From: Panulirus ornatus
Lineage: Eukaryota > Arthropoda > Malacostraca > Decapoda > Palinuridae
Direction of reading: 5' to 3'
DNA: 64,000 nt
NCBI RefSeq assembly: GCF_036320965.1
Contig: NC_092239.1
Span: forward strand, 3,505,820-3,569,819
This document shows positions 11,511 through 23,540 of the stretch, piece by piece. Both the position numbers and the translations under genes were made by a program. The stretch's first letter is position 1. Every line of letters starts with the position of its first letter. The notes beneath the pieces are model-generated. The model was not told the DNA's origin and searched no databases. It was given only the letters and a program-made list of their open reading frames with translations.

Positions 11511-13200
11511 TGAGTGTGAAAGTTATGGAAGCATAAGTTGTGCTCCTAGGACGTTTTTCTCAACATTATCAGGTACGATTACCACTGGGAGACAATGCTA
11601 TGGAGATATTTATTGACTGTTGGTCAATTTATAGCTTAAGTATTCACATGTGCATGATGATGGCTGTTGAATGTAAGTTTCGGCGATTATTTGGTTGGTG
11701 TTGGTGGTCTTAAGGTCATTGGATTGTATATCACCAGGGCTGATTTGTGTATCGTATCCAGTGTGTTGCATTCTCATACTTTTCAAAGAAATTTAGATTA
11801 TATGAAAAGTCCTGACATAATGATAGTTATTTGTGTTGATACTTTGTTGATGTCCTCTGTAGCACATTGTTGATTTCCACTGTAGCTTAGAAATATTAAC
11901 ATATATGGAGTGTTTTCCCTCGGTGAATTATTAGTTCATCTTATAGTGTAACAAAAAATGCTATATTGAACATCATGCATGATTAGGTAAGAGTTTATCA
12001 AATACTGTTGGAACCAGTGGTAGAAAATGATCACTGGTGGGAAAAAAAATCCTCGTGGCCTCTCGTCGTTAACTGTACTCCGCAAACGACCGTATTTGGT
12101 GACACGGCAGATGACCTTAAGTACTCCATCTACCTCGTCAACTTTTCCTGTAGAACATGGACGTGCCGAATTTATGGTTGAGGCAACTTCGGGCAACGAT
12201 ATGTGATAATCATATGACGGAAACCTAACAATGCTTACGAGGGAGGCGCCTTCCACTCGAAACATCCTGAGGTACCTATGCCACCAACAGAGATCTGCCA
12301 TGCTGGTAACAGGTTCCTCAGTCGATGTGAAGATTTTCCCCTATGTACCCCGGCTGAAGCAGCAGGTGCTCCACACATCCCACTGACCCTAGCCTGATGC
12401 TGGATAATGAACAACACTGCATGCAATTGGCATGATTTTTATTTCTCTGATGAAATATTTGGTGTGTATTCATTACAGCATTAGTGATGCAGGCCTTTTA
12501 GACTGGTTAAATCAAGTTATAGTTAGACATTTCAACATTTAAAGTAACACCGCTCATTTGACCGTGATTTTTCGCGTAATCATACATAAAGGAGGTTTTT
12601 TTTTATGACCGTAATAATGTATTCCTGTGCATGTTATGGTAGCTTTGTATCTAGGTAACAACCTGTGTGACAGTTACCTTGTTAGGTTATTAGTGATGCA
12701 CCGACCCCGTAATTTAGGACTTATGGTCAAAAGTCCAGTGAACAGTATTTGATGCATGTTTGATTTATACATCCAACACTTAAGCATGTAGTTTTAACAC
12801 CTGTCCATGAACACACTCGCTCATGCATGCACACGAACAGAATGTAAGCAAACACATTGACATAGTAATTCGGCTTTCTTGACATACGTTTTTAAGCGTT
12901 TACGGGTGTTTGTATGTATGGTGCTTGCTCGTACTGTGTGATTCCTATTTGTGTATTACGGGAAGCTGGTTTTACACCCGTGTTGTGGCCTTGCGTGTAA
13001 CCTTGTTGTATGTGTGCTGGTGTTCACGTAGGGAGAATGTTCATCCACTAAATGAAGTACTTACGTACGAACGCATTTTATCCATTTCTTTAATTCTTAA
13101 GTGTCAGTGATAGACGCATAATTCAAAGTGCTAATATTAACACTGTTAGATTAAGACAAAAACGTATAATAATGTTATCCTTGTTCCATTTCTCTTCCAG

Positions 13201-13321
13201 CATAGGCAACTCCGCAGGCCGCCATCCCCTCGTGTGAGATTGTCCAACGTTACTTCAAGTATAATTTTTGTTGCCCAACGTTGGAAACTGGAAAATCTAT
13301 TTCTTCGAGGTGACAGGGCTG
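13201..13321 (+). other. candidate 5' exon of the 898-residue gene
   Basis: A good acceptor (TTTCTCTTCCAG) and a good donor (GTAAGA at 13322) bound 121 bases that are open in one frame. Splicing from 13321 to the acceptor before 14626 would join in a frame that stops at about 14804, not the long frame, so if real it is most likely a 5' UTR exon. Confidence 0.3.
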
Positions 13322-13812
13322 GTAAGACACATTCTAATTTGTCATGTTTGTAGATAATCATTTTTGCTGAAAGTCTGAGTCACGGATTTGTATTATTTAT
13401 TGATGCCGAATGACCAGTGAATCATTTACCTTTACAACTCCAAGTTGTTCCTTGTTCTGTTCCAATCCCCAAGTCCATTTACATGTAGATTTCTTTCTAG
13501 GCATAGAGTATCATGCATGTGTGTAGGCAATAGGTACACAGATAATTTCAAGTTGGTAACTGTAGTAGGTTAGTCACCAGTTAAGAAAATCTTTCATATA
13601 TTCTCAGTCTTTAGGCATAACCTTACCGAATGTAGGCTAGGTTCCAACTCGCGTGACAGCCGATGTCATTCTCCAATGAATGAAATTAATTTGGTAGTTG
13701 ATTGTCGATAATCTAAGGGTACCCGGTCGGTAAATACCCAATACCCAACAGGTCTTTGTGTAGCATGAAGTACTGCTGGCTGGGAGTTGCACAGAATGCT
13801 AATTGAGAATAC

Positions 13813-13828
13813 GGGGGGGGGGGGGGGG
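13813..13828. repeat. poly-G run (16 G)
   Basis: Uninterrupted G homopolymer, rare in A/T-rich surroundings. It may form G-quadruplexes and is prone to sequencing length error. Confidence 0.9.
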
Positions 13829-14625
13829 ATGGAAATACTCCCCTTCTATATTACTTTACAAAGGAAGTAACCAAGCGAGCATTTTTCTTTTTAAGGCTCG
13901 GTCACATCGCTACCGCGGAAAAACTGCGAACAAGCACGAAAGGAAATTGTCCAAAAACACGAATTAGTACTGAACAGTGTAAAGAGGGTAAGAACTGGTC
14001 TTGTAGAGAATAATTTTTGCAGAACCAAGCAAAGTTTTGTTGCCGTCTGGAAAATATCTGAATCTAACGAACTGGGATACTTGACTTTTTATTGTTGGAA
14101 GATTCGCCATGTCTCTGCCTAGAATGGTATAGCCCCATAACGTATGATGGAGAGCGTTGTAATGAAGGGAACAAGTGACGACACAGTAGTTGTGGAATTT
14201 ATTGATGGTTTACTTAAATTTGTAATAGAAATTTTTGGAGTTCCATTCAAGTGAATATAGAGAAGACGATTGGAAGGATTTGAGAAGCCTGTTTGTTAAA
14301 TTTGGGTAGATGAGAAAAATTTGGGTCTGTTTTGCTGAAGCAGTGGAGCTTTTTTTTTTTTTTTCAAGCTTTGCATTATACGGCTGGGCTTTGTATAGCA
14401 TGAAACAGTGAGTGATTGATAGACGCTGCGTGACGAGCGCACATGGGTGAATTATATTGCACGAGATTAATGAAAAGAACTGCATGAAAATTTAGGTGTA
14501 GGACGACAGAGTAAAGGAGCATGTTTGCTGGAGGTCAGATAGGCAGCACAATAGGGAGGTGAAGTTGTGTGTTGAGGGGTAAAACTACAGTGGATACTAG
14601 ATAATGTTTGGTGGTTGCATTGCAG

Positions 14626-17322
14626 ATGTGGACCGTAAACAACTACCCACCATTCCCGTTTTGGTTGTGGCCCCCACCGAGTATCACAAACCAATGGTAC
14701 GTCCAGCAGCCACCCTGGGGTGCACCTACTCCCAATATGTCCGCCAAAGGTCTGTTTATACCTATGCCTTCACTGGTCTACCCACCGTGGACTGCTGGAT
14801 CTAACACAAGCTTTCCACCAATATGGCAGTGTGTACCACCCCCTCCCCTGATGAATTGCACGAACGCACAGTCGCAGTGTAAGACCTCCGCGCCTCCTCA
14901 CCACATCCATGACCATCACAGTTTGTTTCCTTCCCTCGAATTCACAAACTATTGCCCCGTCGAGGAAGATTACGCACGAAATGCAAAGCGAGTGAAACAT
15001 TCTCAGCCAGAGACATATCACGGGAAATCTCAGTGGTGTCAGGGGGAGTCACCAAAGCTAAATAGGGCATGTACGTTGTCTCAGGGTGTGAGTGGTTTTC
15101 CATCGACCCCTGAGGTTGATCTGACGTCAAGTTCGTGCTCGAGTTATGACCATACATGCCAGGTGGACGCGGCGACCCCAGCGAGTGGGGGGAGGCAAGA
15201 CCAACAAAACTGCCGGCCAGAGTCCGTAACTCTGCCCATTCCTCACTCTCGACCCACAGTCGTGACGTATCCCACATGTGTGACTCTACCCCCACTTGTA
15301 ACTGATCCCAAACCTGTAAGTCGACCCACACCTAAAACCCAGCCCACTCATATGAATCAGACCACAGCGATAACTCGACCCGTACTGATCGCCCAGTCCA
15401 CGCCGATAATTCTGCCACCTCCCATAACCACCCAACCCACACTTAAGACTCGTTCCCCATCTGTGACCCAGACCACATCGATGACTGAACATGAACCTGT
15501 GACTTGGCCGACAACCATTCCAATAACCTGGACCAGAACAGTGGCCCAGCACAAAACCAATACTTGGTCCAAACCAGCGATGCAAACTGATCCCCATTCC
15601 TGGCTCATGCCCCAGCCCGCACCCAAAACTATACCGTCATATATATCCTGCCACACATCTAAATGGCCAAGAAATACTGAGCATCATGCACCACATCATA
15701 CTTCATTGTCCAGGGTTCGAAGTTTTACGAAACAAACAGTTTCAGAGAACTTTGTTACGAACAGTTCTCATTTGGGGTCAGAGAGTGATACGCATTCAGT
15801 TACAAGCGACAAAAATGTGCACGAGAAGAAATTATATTCTGATGATAATACAGAAGATGGAAAAAAGCTTGGCTGCAATAACCTGCCCGTAAATTCAATA
15901 AAAGAAGAACCACAGTCTGAGCCATATAGTCGAGAAAATTTTTCAGAGGCTGTTCAAAGTGTTTATGCAAGTAGCCTTGTGGTAAAGCAGGAAGAACTTA
16001 ATGACACTACACCGGCACAGGGAGATTGCAGAGAAAGCCCACAGTGTGCATTACCTATCTTTAGTGATGATGATGAATTGCCGAAGGAAACTGAAATCAA
16101 GATTGAGAGCTGGGAGGCCATAGTTAAAACTGAAGAACCTCTTAGTAATGGCGAAGATGGAGGTGGGACGTTGTGGAAACCGTTCGCACAGCCCAAGATA
16201 GAATTTGAAGATACATCAGCAGCCGAGGGAGGACCTGTGCCTCCAGCAAACCTCCCAGTGGACTTCGACCACGGTGACGGCTTACTTCTGGACCGAGAGT
16301 TCCTAGAGGCATCGATGGACGCTTTGGTCCCCGTGTGTCACATCCACCTGCCTCTGGCTGACTCCACTGGTGCTAGGGAAAGAGCTGCCAACCCTCCCAC
16401 CACTACCGTGGCCACTTCCAAAACCGGTGCCACTGCTAACACCTCTGCCACTACCCTGGCCACTGCCAACACCTCTACCACTACCCTGGCCACTTCCAAC
16501 ACCTCTACCGCTACCCTGGCCACTGCCAACACCTCTACCACTACCCTGGCCACTTCCAACACCTCTACCGCTACCCTGGCCACTGCCAACACCTCCACCA
16601 CTACCCCGGCCACTGACAACACCTCTACCACTACCCTGGCCACTGACAGCACCTCTACCACTACCCTGGCCACTACCGACACCCCCACCACCAACCAGGC
16701 CACTACCCGGACACACAATGTCACTGCAAGTGATGTGACCTGGAAGGGGCAGAACAAAGCTTCGGTATCGTACGATGATGACTATGTGTCAATCACGGAT
16801 GACTCGATCGATTCTGCTGCAACACAAATTTTCGAAGACGAGGAAGAACCAGAATTAATGATTGACATCCTCTCTCCCGCTAACACTGCTGATGACGGTG
16901 CAAATGATGAGAATAATGTGGACACCGATCACACAAACCATCAAAAATTAAGGGAAGGAGCTAGCATGACTGTTGTGGATAATAGCAGATCTGGTCAAGC
17001 AGTTACGGCAGGTTTGAGGTGTGCCAGCACCAGCAAAGAGAGAGAGGCTGAGGGTGGCAGTGCTGAGTTTGGTAGTGTGGCGAGTTATCCCACAATGAAG
17101 TCACCAATACTGTTTAATGATGACACGTTGCGTTACATATCGGAGGAAGAGGAGACAAAGATGCTGAAGTCTTGGTCCAATATGCTGATGGACGGGGTGT
17201 CGGACACTTGCCCTCTGGGTCATAAGCTGGACCCCTTAAGTGCTACCCTCAATATGTGCACCAGGAGGATCACAGTCTTCTGCACCACCTGCAACATGAC
17301 CGTATACATGAACGTCAAGTGA
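14626..17322 (+). CDS. unrecognised 898-residue acidic Ser/Thr/Pro-rich protein, probable transcription regulator
   Basis: I do not recognise the family. The reading frame is uninterrupted for 2.7 kb. The first ATG in frame is at 14626, directly after TTGCATTGCAG, which may be a splice acceptor joining a 5' UTR exon. Order of regions: residues 1-90 Trp/Pro-rich; about 205-330 a Pro/Thr-rich stretch of imperfect repeats; 426-524 five lysines in PsiKxE-like sites (K426, K454, K492, K501, K524) in an acidic context; 606-695 nine 10-residue Thr-rich repeats; then acidic patches; residues 862-889 a Cys/His cluster (C862, H866, C878, C886, C889) within CPLGH and FCTTC. The stop is TGA at 17320. There is no signal peptide or membrane span. 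SUMO-site clusters and acidic low-complexity regions are typical of nuclear regulators, so nuclear function is inferred only. Confidence 0.8.
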   Translation: MWTVNNYPPFPFWLWPPPSITNQWYVQQPPWGAPTPNMSAKGLFIPMPSLVYPPWTAGSNTSFPPIWQCVPPPPLMNCTNAQSQCKTSAPPHHIHDHHSLFPSLEFTNYCPVEEDYARNAKRVKHSQPETYHGKSQWCQGESPKLNRACTLSQGVSGFPSTPEVDLTSSSCSSYDHTCQVDAATPASGGRQDQQNCRPESVTLPIPHSRPTVVTYPTCVTLPPLVTDPKPVSRPTPKTQPTHMNQTTAITRPVLIAQSTPIILPPPITTQPTLKTRSPSVTQTTSMTEHEPVTWPTTIPITWTRTVAQHKTNTWSKPAMQTDPHSWLMPQPAPKTIPSYISCHTSKWPRNTEHHAPHHTSLSRVRSFTKQTVSENFVTNSSHLGSESDTHSVTSDKNVHEKKLYSDDNTEDGKKLGCNNLPVNSIKEEPQSEPYSRENFSEAVQSVYASSLVVKQEELNDTTPAQGDCRESPQCALPIFSDDDELPKETEIKIESWEAIVKTEEPLSNGEDGGGTLWKPFAQPKIEFEDTSAAEGGPVPPANLPVDFDHGDGLLLDREFLEASMDALVPVCHIHLPLADSTGARERAANPPTTTVATSKTGATANTSATTLATANTSTTTLATSNTSTATLATANTSTTTLATSNTSTATLATANTSTTTPATDNTSTTTLATDSTSTTTLATTDTPTTNQATTRTHNVTASDVTWKGQNKASVSYDDDYVSITDDSIDSAATQIFEDEEEPELMIDILSPANTADDGANDENNVDTDHTNHQKLREGASMTVVDNSRSGQAVTAGLRCASTSKEREAEGGSAEFGSVASYPTMKSPILFNDDTLRYISEEEETKMLKSWSNMLMDGVSDTCPLGHKLDPLSATLNMCTRRITVFCTTCNMTVYMNVK
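16441..16710 (+). repeat. 30-bp coding minisatellite, nine units
   Basis: Nine 30-bp units in register with the reading frame (10 residues each, consensus [10 protein letters not shown]), with an apparent 60-bp higher-order alternation among units 2-5 (ATSN/ATAN). The reverse strand is open too, giving long Val/Gly-rich shadow frames that are not genes. Confidence 0.95.
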
Positions 17323-17978
17323 TGTATCTCTCCCCCCAAAGGTCTGTTGCTGGGGCAGATGAATACTGACAAACACCAAAACAAGCAGACGACAAATAAA
17401 CGGACTCGTACAGCCGTTTGGGTCAGCCAGAGTCACCCAACTCGAACAGTGACTTACAGAAGATCAAGAGGAAGGCAACAGAGATGACACCAGAAATGGG
17501 AGAGCTGAAGTACATCGAGAGGGGAAGGGCTGTAATGGAGGAGAAAAGAGTAAGGAATGACTAGATCACAAGCCTCGAAATCTAGATCAGTTTTCGAGAG
17601 AATACAGAAATGGAGAGACCTCTGGACATCACAGGGACCTACACCGTTCCTTGTCAGTCAACAAGAACGTAAAACATTTCACTCACCGGAGATTTAAGGC
17701 AGGAAAACGGATGACTATCTTACCCGAATGATACCCTAACTGCAGTGCGCTACAGAACCTGTTTTGTTATCTCTATGTATAGTGTATATGGATATCTAAC
17801 TGATATGTTTAGTATGTGCGTATTTATTAGATTCATAGAACTATACAGATAATCACAGTTAATTTGCTCTGCCGAGATATATATTGTTTGTATATGCATA
17901 TGGACTTTATTTATTGCTCATGTAGCAGCATCTATTGACACATTTGTATTGCAGCAATTCTGTACAATATACATTAAA
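17323..17978 (+). other. probable 3' UTR of the 898-residue gene
   Basis: Candidate poly(A) signals are AATAAA at 17395-17400 and ATTAAA at 17973-17978. The sequence becomes A/T-rich after about 17.75 kb. Extent is inferred. Confidence 0.4.
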
Positions 17979-17979
17979 G

Positions 17980-19290
17980 AGGTAAATGGTTTGGACTCTT
18001 TGAATAAGGTAATACAACAATAGAAAAACAGGTAAAGTTGCTCAACGCTGCCCTCTTTTGTCAGGCGCATGACAAGCACCTAGAAAGTGCAAAGCTATAA
18101 CGCCATCTCTCCATCCACCGCTCCGTGTCAGGAGGACGCTTCAACACAGTGTTCCTCCCAGCTCCCTCCAGCCATCACCTGGACCTTGTTAAGAAGTTTC
18201 TGCACCATCCTCGCTAAAGTCAGTCTCCTGCCACCTGAAATCTCGGTCTCTGAGTTGCAGTTACAACAGCCCACATCAGCCCCGCTTGACCCGCTACAAG
18301 ACCAGCCTCATCCCACCGCCAACAGTCATCATCGTAGACTGATTGACCAACTCCCCTTTATCATGATCTTAATATGTTTGTGTGTTTCTCTTGTTATTTA
18401 TAGCCTTTGGCTGCAGATAATTCTGTGCATAACACAAGTAAGAATCGGTAAACACCCACACAGTACACGGGCGTATATTAAAGGGCTTGATTAATGACAG
18501 CGAACAACCCTTCCTCGAAAACCATAAGGGTACACTGCCATTATAATACATTCCCATTGTTTTTTAAAGGCATTTGGATGTCGTGTGCATGTCAAGCCGG
18601 TTTAGGAAAAGGAACAGTGTGTAATTAATCACAATAATAGTTGTTATTTTTAAAGTTAGAATACCTTGTGGACCCCTAACCGTAGAATTTACACTCCTTA
18701 GCACTGGTCTCCTTGCACTAACCCTTCCCGCAAGCATAGGTTATGCCAGTCAACTCTGGCCCTAACCCCACCATTGCTCTCGCCGACACCAAGCCACCGC
18801 TTCATGTATAACCCCATTATCATTTATATTTTTTATCTTTTGTCATTCTCAGCACTTATTTTCTACAAATATTTTAGTATTGACTATTGTAGCATTGTTA
18901 GTACGTCTCATTACTTATTATGAAATAAGGAATTTGTCCGTGCATTATACAAGACAACTAGGAATTTAATATGTAAATGAGATCACTGTTCATTTGGTAA
19001 AGGCATTTTGGAATAAAAAAGAAAAGTATCATTACTTGCCCTAGCTGGTATTCTTTTCATAATACTACTATTTTCATATTCAGTTGCACACTGATGTAGT
19101 ATTCATAATGACTATATTTTCAGCTAAAATGTGTATAATCATATTGCTGTCATTTTTTTCTCGTTTTCAAGTTTTTCAACACACTGATCCAACACCAGCT
19201 TCGCCTCAATGTACAAAAGTATTTCAACACCATATTTTCACAGTATTCCACTACTAGTCATGCCATAGTTACTTGATCCCTTTAGCACAG
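17980..19290. other. intergenic region, no gene supported
   Basis: Contains an acceptor-like TTTTGTCAG at about 18064 and a 135-codon frame without ATG at 18087-18494, neither of which could be tied to a protein family. Confidence 0.4.
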
Positions 19291-19292
19291 CA

Positions 19293-19402
19293 GTGCGACC
19301 TTTAAGCATAGGTAGTGCAGCTTTTTGTGTATGATGGCATGACGTTTGACATAACCTTTAAGGGTCAGATGAAATGTTATGTTACCATACAAAGGGGCCA
19401 TA
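19293..19402. repeat. palindromic dispersed repeat, copy 1
   Basis: The core at 19329-19390 has arms starting GTATGATGGCATGAC and ending GTTATGTTACCATAC around a centre near CCTTTAAGGGTC. Related copies are at 46184, 47228, 55101, 55621 and 58598. Confidence 0.65.
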
Positions 19403-19895
19403 TGTTTGTGCGAGAGGATTTAAACACCTTTCATAAAACTCAAACTGTCAGACCCCATAATCCTAACTGGTCATAGATTTCTCTAGTATCCACAAGTTAA
19501 TAATGATCGAAAACATTTACGCATAACTTACCCTAACGTGCTGGGTCTAGTATGAACCCTTTTGGGTACCAGTAAAACTCACCCTATCTTGCGACGGTTT
19601 TTATCATTTTAAAGGCTCCATTTATTGACAGTCCTCAAAGAAAGTCCTTGCATGAAATAGGGAAAGTGGACAAAAGATTGAAAAAACTAGGAATAAAGTT
19701 CACGTGAAAACAGCTAAATCAAAGACGAGGTTAGATGTATAGTGTGGGAAGAATTTGATTTCTAATGTTTATTCTCATGTAATATGAGACCTCTCATCAG
19801 TATGGTGAGGCGCTGCATATGGGGCGGGTAATGAAGTGATATTAAGTATATCCCAGTGGCTTATAGTGATTTTGGAAGCTAGACCAGCAATGCGG

Positions 19896-19897
<2 letters not shown>

Positions 19898-19936
<39 letters not shown>
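19898..19936. repeat. (AT)n microsatellite at a LINE 3' end
   Basis: About 19 AT units abutting the conserved 3' tail of the adjacent minus-strand family A LINE. Confidence 0.95.
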
Positions 19937-19940
<4 letters not shown>

Positions 19941-21600
19941 GTCGCTGTCTCCCGCGTTAGCGAGGTAGCGCAAGGAAACAGACGAAAGAATGGCCCAAAC
20001 CACCCGCATACACCTGTATGTACATAAACACCCACACACGCATATGTTTTATACTTAATCGCCGTCTCCCGCTTTAGCGAGGTAGCGCAAGGAAACGGAC
20101 GAGAAATGGCCCAACCCACCTACATACACGTGTATAAATAAACACGCACATATACATTTCAACGTATACATACATATGCATAGACAGACATGTACATAAT
20201 CATACTTGCTGCCTTCATCCATACTCGTCGCCACCCCTCCACACATGAAATAGCATCCCCCCCTCCAGTGAGGTAGTGCTAGGAAAAGACAAAAAAGGCC
20301 ACATTTGTTCACACTCAGTTTCTAGCTGTCATGTGTAATGCACTGAAACCACAGCTCCCTTTCCACATCCAGGCCCCACAGACCTTCCATGGTATACTCC
20401 AGACACTTCACATGCCCTGGTTCAATCCATTGACAGCACGTTGACCCCGGTATACCACATTGTTCCTTTCACACCTTTCACCCTCCCGTATGTTCAGGCT
20501 CCGATCACTCAAAATCTTTTTCACTCCATCCTTCCACCTCCAATTTGGTCTCCCACTTTTTGTTCCCTCTACCTCTGACACATATATCCTCTGTGTCAAT
20601 CTTTCACTCATTTTCTCCATGTGACCAAACTATTTAAACACACCCTCTTCTGCTCTCTCATCCACACTCTTTTTATTACCACATATCTCCTACATTTCAT
20701 TACTTACTCGATCAAACCACCTTGCACCACATATTGTCCTCAAACATTTCACTTCCAGCACATCCACCATCCTCCGCACAACCCTACCTATATAGCCCAT
20801 GCCTTGCAATCAAATAACATTGTTGGAACGACTATTCCTTGTTCTCGCCTTCCACTCATTCTTTAAGGCTCCCAGAACCTTCACTTCCTACCCCACCCTG
20901 TGAATCTTATTAGCTTCCATGGTTCCATCCACTGCTATGTCTACTTCCAGATCTCTAAAACACTTCCTCCAGTTTTTCTCCATTCAAACTTACCTCCCAG
21001 TCAACTTGTCCCTCATCCCTACTGAACCAATAACCTTGCTCTTATTCACATTTACTCTCAGCTTTCTTCTTTCACACACTTTACCAAACTCAGTCACCAA
21101 CTTCTGCAGTTTTATCACCCGAATCAGCCACCAACGTTGTATCATCAGCGAACAACAGCTGATTCACTTCCCAAGCCTTCTCATCCACAACAGACTGCAT
21201 ACTTGCCCCTCTCTCCAAAACTCCTACATTCACCTCCCTAATCATCCCATCCATAAACATATTAAACAACCATGGAGACATCACCCATCCCTGCCACAAA
21301 CCGACATTCACTGGGAACCAATCACTTTCCTCTCTTTCCTACTCGTACACATGCCTTACATCCTTGGTAAAAACTTCTCTGCTTCTAGCAACTTACCTCC
21401 CACACCATTTACTCTTAAAACCTTCCACAAAGCATCTCTTACCAACCCCATCATATGGATTCTCCAGATCCATAAATGCTACATACAAATCCATCTGTAT
21501 TTCTAAGTATTTCTCATACATTCTTCAATGCAAACACCTGATCCACACATCCTCTACCACTTCTGAAACCACACTGCTCTTCCCCAGTGTATATAATATA
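19937..21600 (-). mobile_element. LINE family A, old copy with long 3' tail
   Basis: Minus-strand copy of the non-LTR element that is best preserved at 52.6-54.3 kb. From left to right it has the 3' tail module (GCGAGGTAGCGCAAGGAAAC) at about 19956-19976, a second copy at about 20079, a third diverged one at about 20270, then sequence matching the reverse-transcriptase C-terminus, FADD region and motif A region. Many stops and frameshifts make it non-coding. Confidence 0.88.
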
Positions 21601-22499
21601 AGAAAATGGATGACCTGGGGGTGCAGCAAGTAGGCAGTGAAATTGTGCTGAAGCAAAACCTAATGAGTCGATTTAGAAAGCATGTATTGCAATATGAAAA
21701 TCAGGTCGTAAAAGCTTTTATAATAGAAGTATTATTTTCTGAGAGGGAATGGTTGTATGTCTGATATAAAATGCTCATTGGTGTCCCTTAAAGGTAATTT
21801 ATCATACACTAACATTCAGCCACTGTTACTACATTATCTATTATGGATTATCACTGTTATTTTAGTGATTTTACACAAGATTATTACTTTTGTGTCTGAG
21901 AAAGGGGAAAGAATACTATAATGATTTGATCAAATTTGCACTAACTCTACAAACTGACTAAGTCTTTGATAAAACTGTCGACCATTGTGTCATCACTTAA
22001 ATAACAGACATTAATAGTATGGCTGGGCCGAGATCACTGGATCATCTCAGTTTTACTTGTTTACAGTTACCTATTTGCAACTATCCCTCTGTACTGCATG
22101 GGGAATGAGCCTTGGGCAGGAACGAGGCATTGTCATGCATGGGGATGGAGAAAGGGTTGGGTAAAAGTGCATTGCAGAAAATAAAACTGTATTCATGCAC
22201 AAAAGCAGCTGTAAGTAGGTTTGAAAAAAATTCAGGATTAAGATGGCATGAATACAGTGGAGTGGATGTAACAGTGTAGCAAAGTGAATGCATGAATTGT
22301 TTATTTGTGGAAAAGAACAATAGAGAAGGCAGTAAAGAGTCATGTAAATACTTTAGAGGAATCGTGTCACTAAGTGTATCAGGGAAGGTTACTGGGAGCT
22401 GTCACTGAGAAAGTAATGAGGATAACAGAGTGCAGAATAAGTGAAAGGCACAAGATGTGAGTTGAATACAGATAATTTGTGGGAATACTGACAAAAGGT
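21601..22499. other. A/T-rich interval between LINE fragments
   Basis: No coding feature found. The last 100 bases may be the diverged start of the plus-strand LINE copy that follows. Confidence 0.4.
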
Positions 22500-23540
22500 A
22501 TGTGACAAAATAGAAACTTTTTTTAGGCATTCATAAACCCAGAGAAGGCATATGATAAAATGGATTAGAATGAGTATTTAGTGGTAGGTACAGAAAATTT
22601 TTGGTGAAGATGCATCATTGCTGGATGCAACAAAATCATTCGACAATTAGAACAAAGCGCGTGTGAAAGTTTTGCAGTAAGTGTGGGAGTTAGGCACCCT
22701 CTATGATGATGCCTTGACATTTCAATGTTCACATAAGTAGGCATTGAGATTGAAACAAATAGAAAAAAGTGAGTAAAAAGACCTGGTGTTTTGTGATGGA
22801 CATTTGCAGAAAATTTGGTGTTGCTAGTTAGGAGAAATTACAGATGGTGGTAAATGTTTACATGGTGTTTAAAATAATGAAACTTAGGTAAATCTAGTGA
22901 GGTGATGATTTTTGAAACAAGAGTAAGATGATAGACTTAGCAGTGCCACATATATTAAATACTGTAAATAAAGTGTGCTGAAACACAAAGTTAAAATAGG
23001 TGCTGTAATGGCAAAAGAGGTTAGATAAATTCTAAGTATGTGGGATTGGTGCTATTCACACATAGCGCAGTGGAAGGTGAAATGTGGACATGGAATGCAG
23101 CAGACAGCTATAGGATGCAGGTTCATGAAATTATTAATTTCATTGCCTGGAACATCAACATTTGATGGAATCTGTAATGGAGAGGCAAGGCATAAAAGAT
23201 GAAAAGGAATATAGTTGTGGTATAAGAGTGAGTACAGAAAAATTACTTGTAGTTTGGTCATCACATGGAATGTTAAAAGGCTGGATGGCATCAATAATGA
23301 AATGTATGAAAAGTATGAAAATCAAGTAAGAGGAAAACATGAGGTGTAGAATTATGGAGTGGGTTAAGAGATATACCTTGAAATGGTTAGGTCAATAGGA
23401 GAGAGTGCGTGATGGATTGATAAATGGAAATTACCTTATGAAGTTGGTATGAAAGACAGCCAATATGTGGATTGAAGAGATGGTGCAGATCCAGAAAGGT
23501 GTGAAGGGGATGGAGCATACAGTGAATAGGTATCAATAAA
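22500..23540 (+). mobile_element. LINE family A, very degenerate plus-strand copy
   Basis: Recognisable by the motif A region (conceptually AFINPEKAYDKMD near 22525-22565) and by C-terminal phrases near 23380-23480. It has stops in all frames and no intact ORF. Confidence 0.65.

Noticed and set aside
11936..12301. Minus-strand 121-codon frame
   Set aside because: Slightly GC-richer than its surroundings and open, but no splice sites, family or conserved motif could be identified; a real exon is not excluded.
15286..15656. Two minus-strand frames of about 100 codons opposite the 898-residue ORF
   Set aside because: Compositional shadows of the Pro/Thr-rich coding sequence, with no family features.
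16303..16757. Long frames on both strands over the minisatellite (Val/Gly-rich minus, Pro/Leu-rich plus)
   Set aside because: Shadows of the 30-bp repeat: with a period divisible by three and no stops in the unit, any frame stays open.
18087..18494. 135-codon plus-strand frame with a hydrophobic segment
   Set aside because: No ATG start, no family, and it lies in probable intergenic sequence; an acceptor-like TTTTGTCAG just upstream was not enough.
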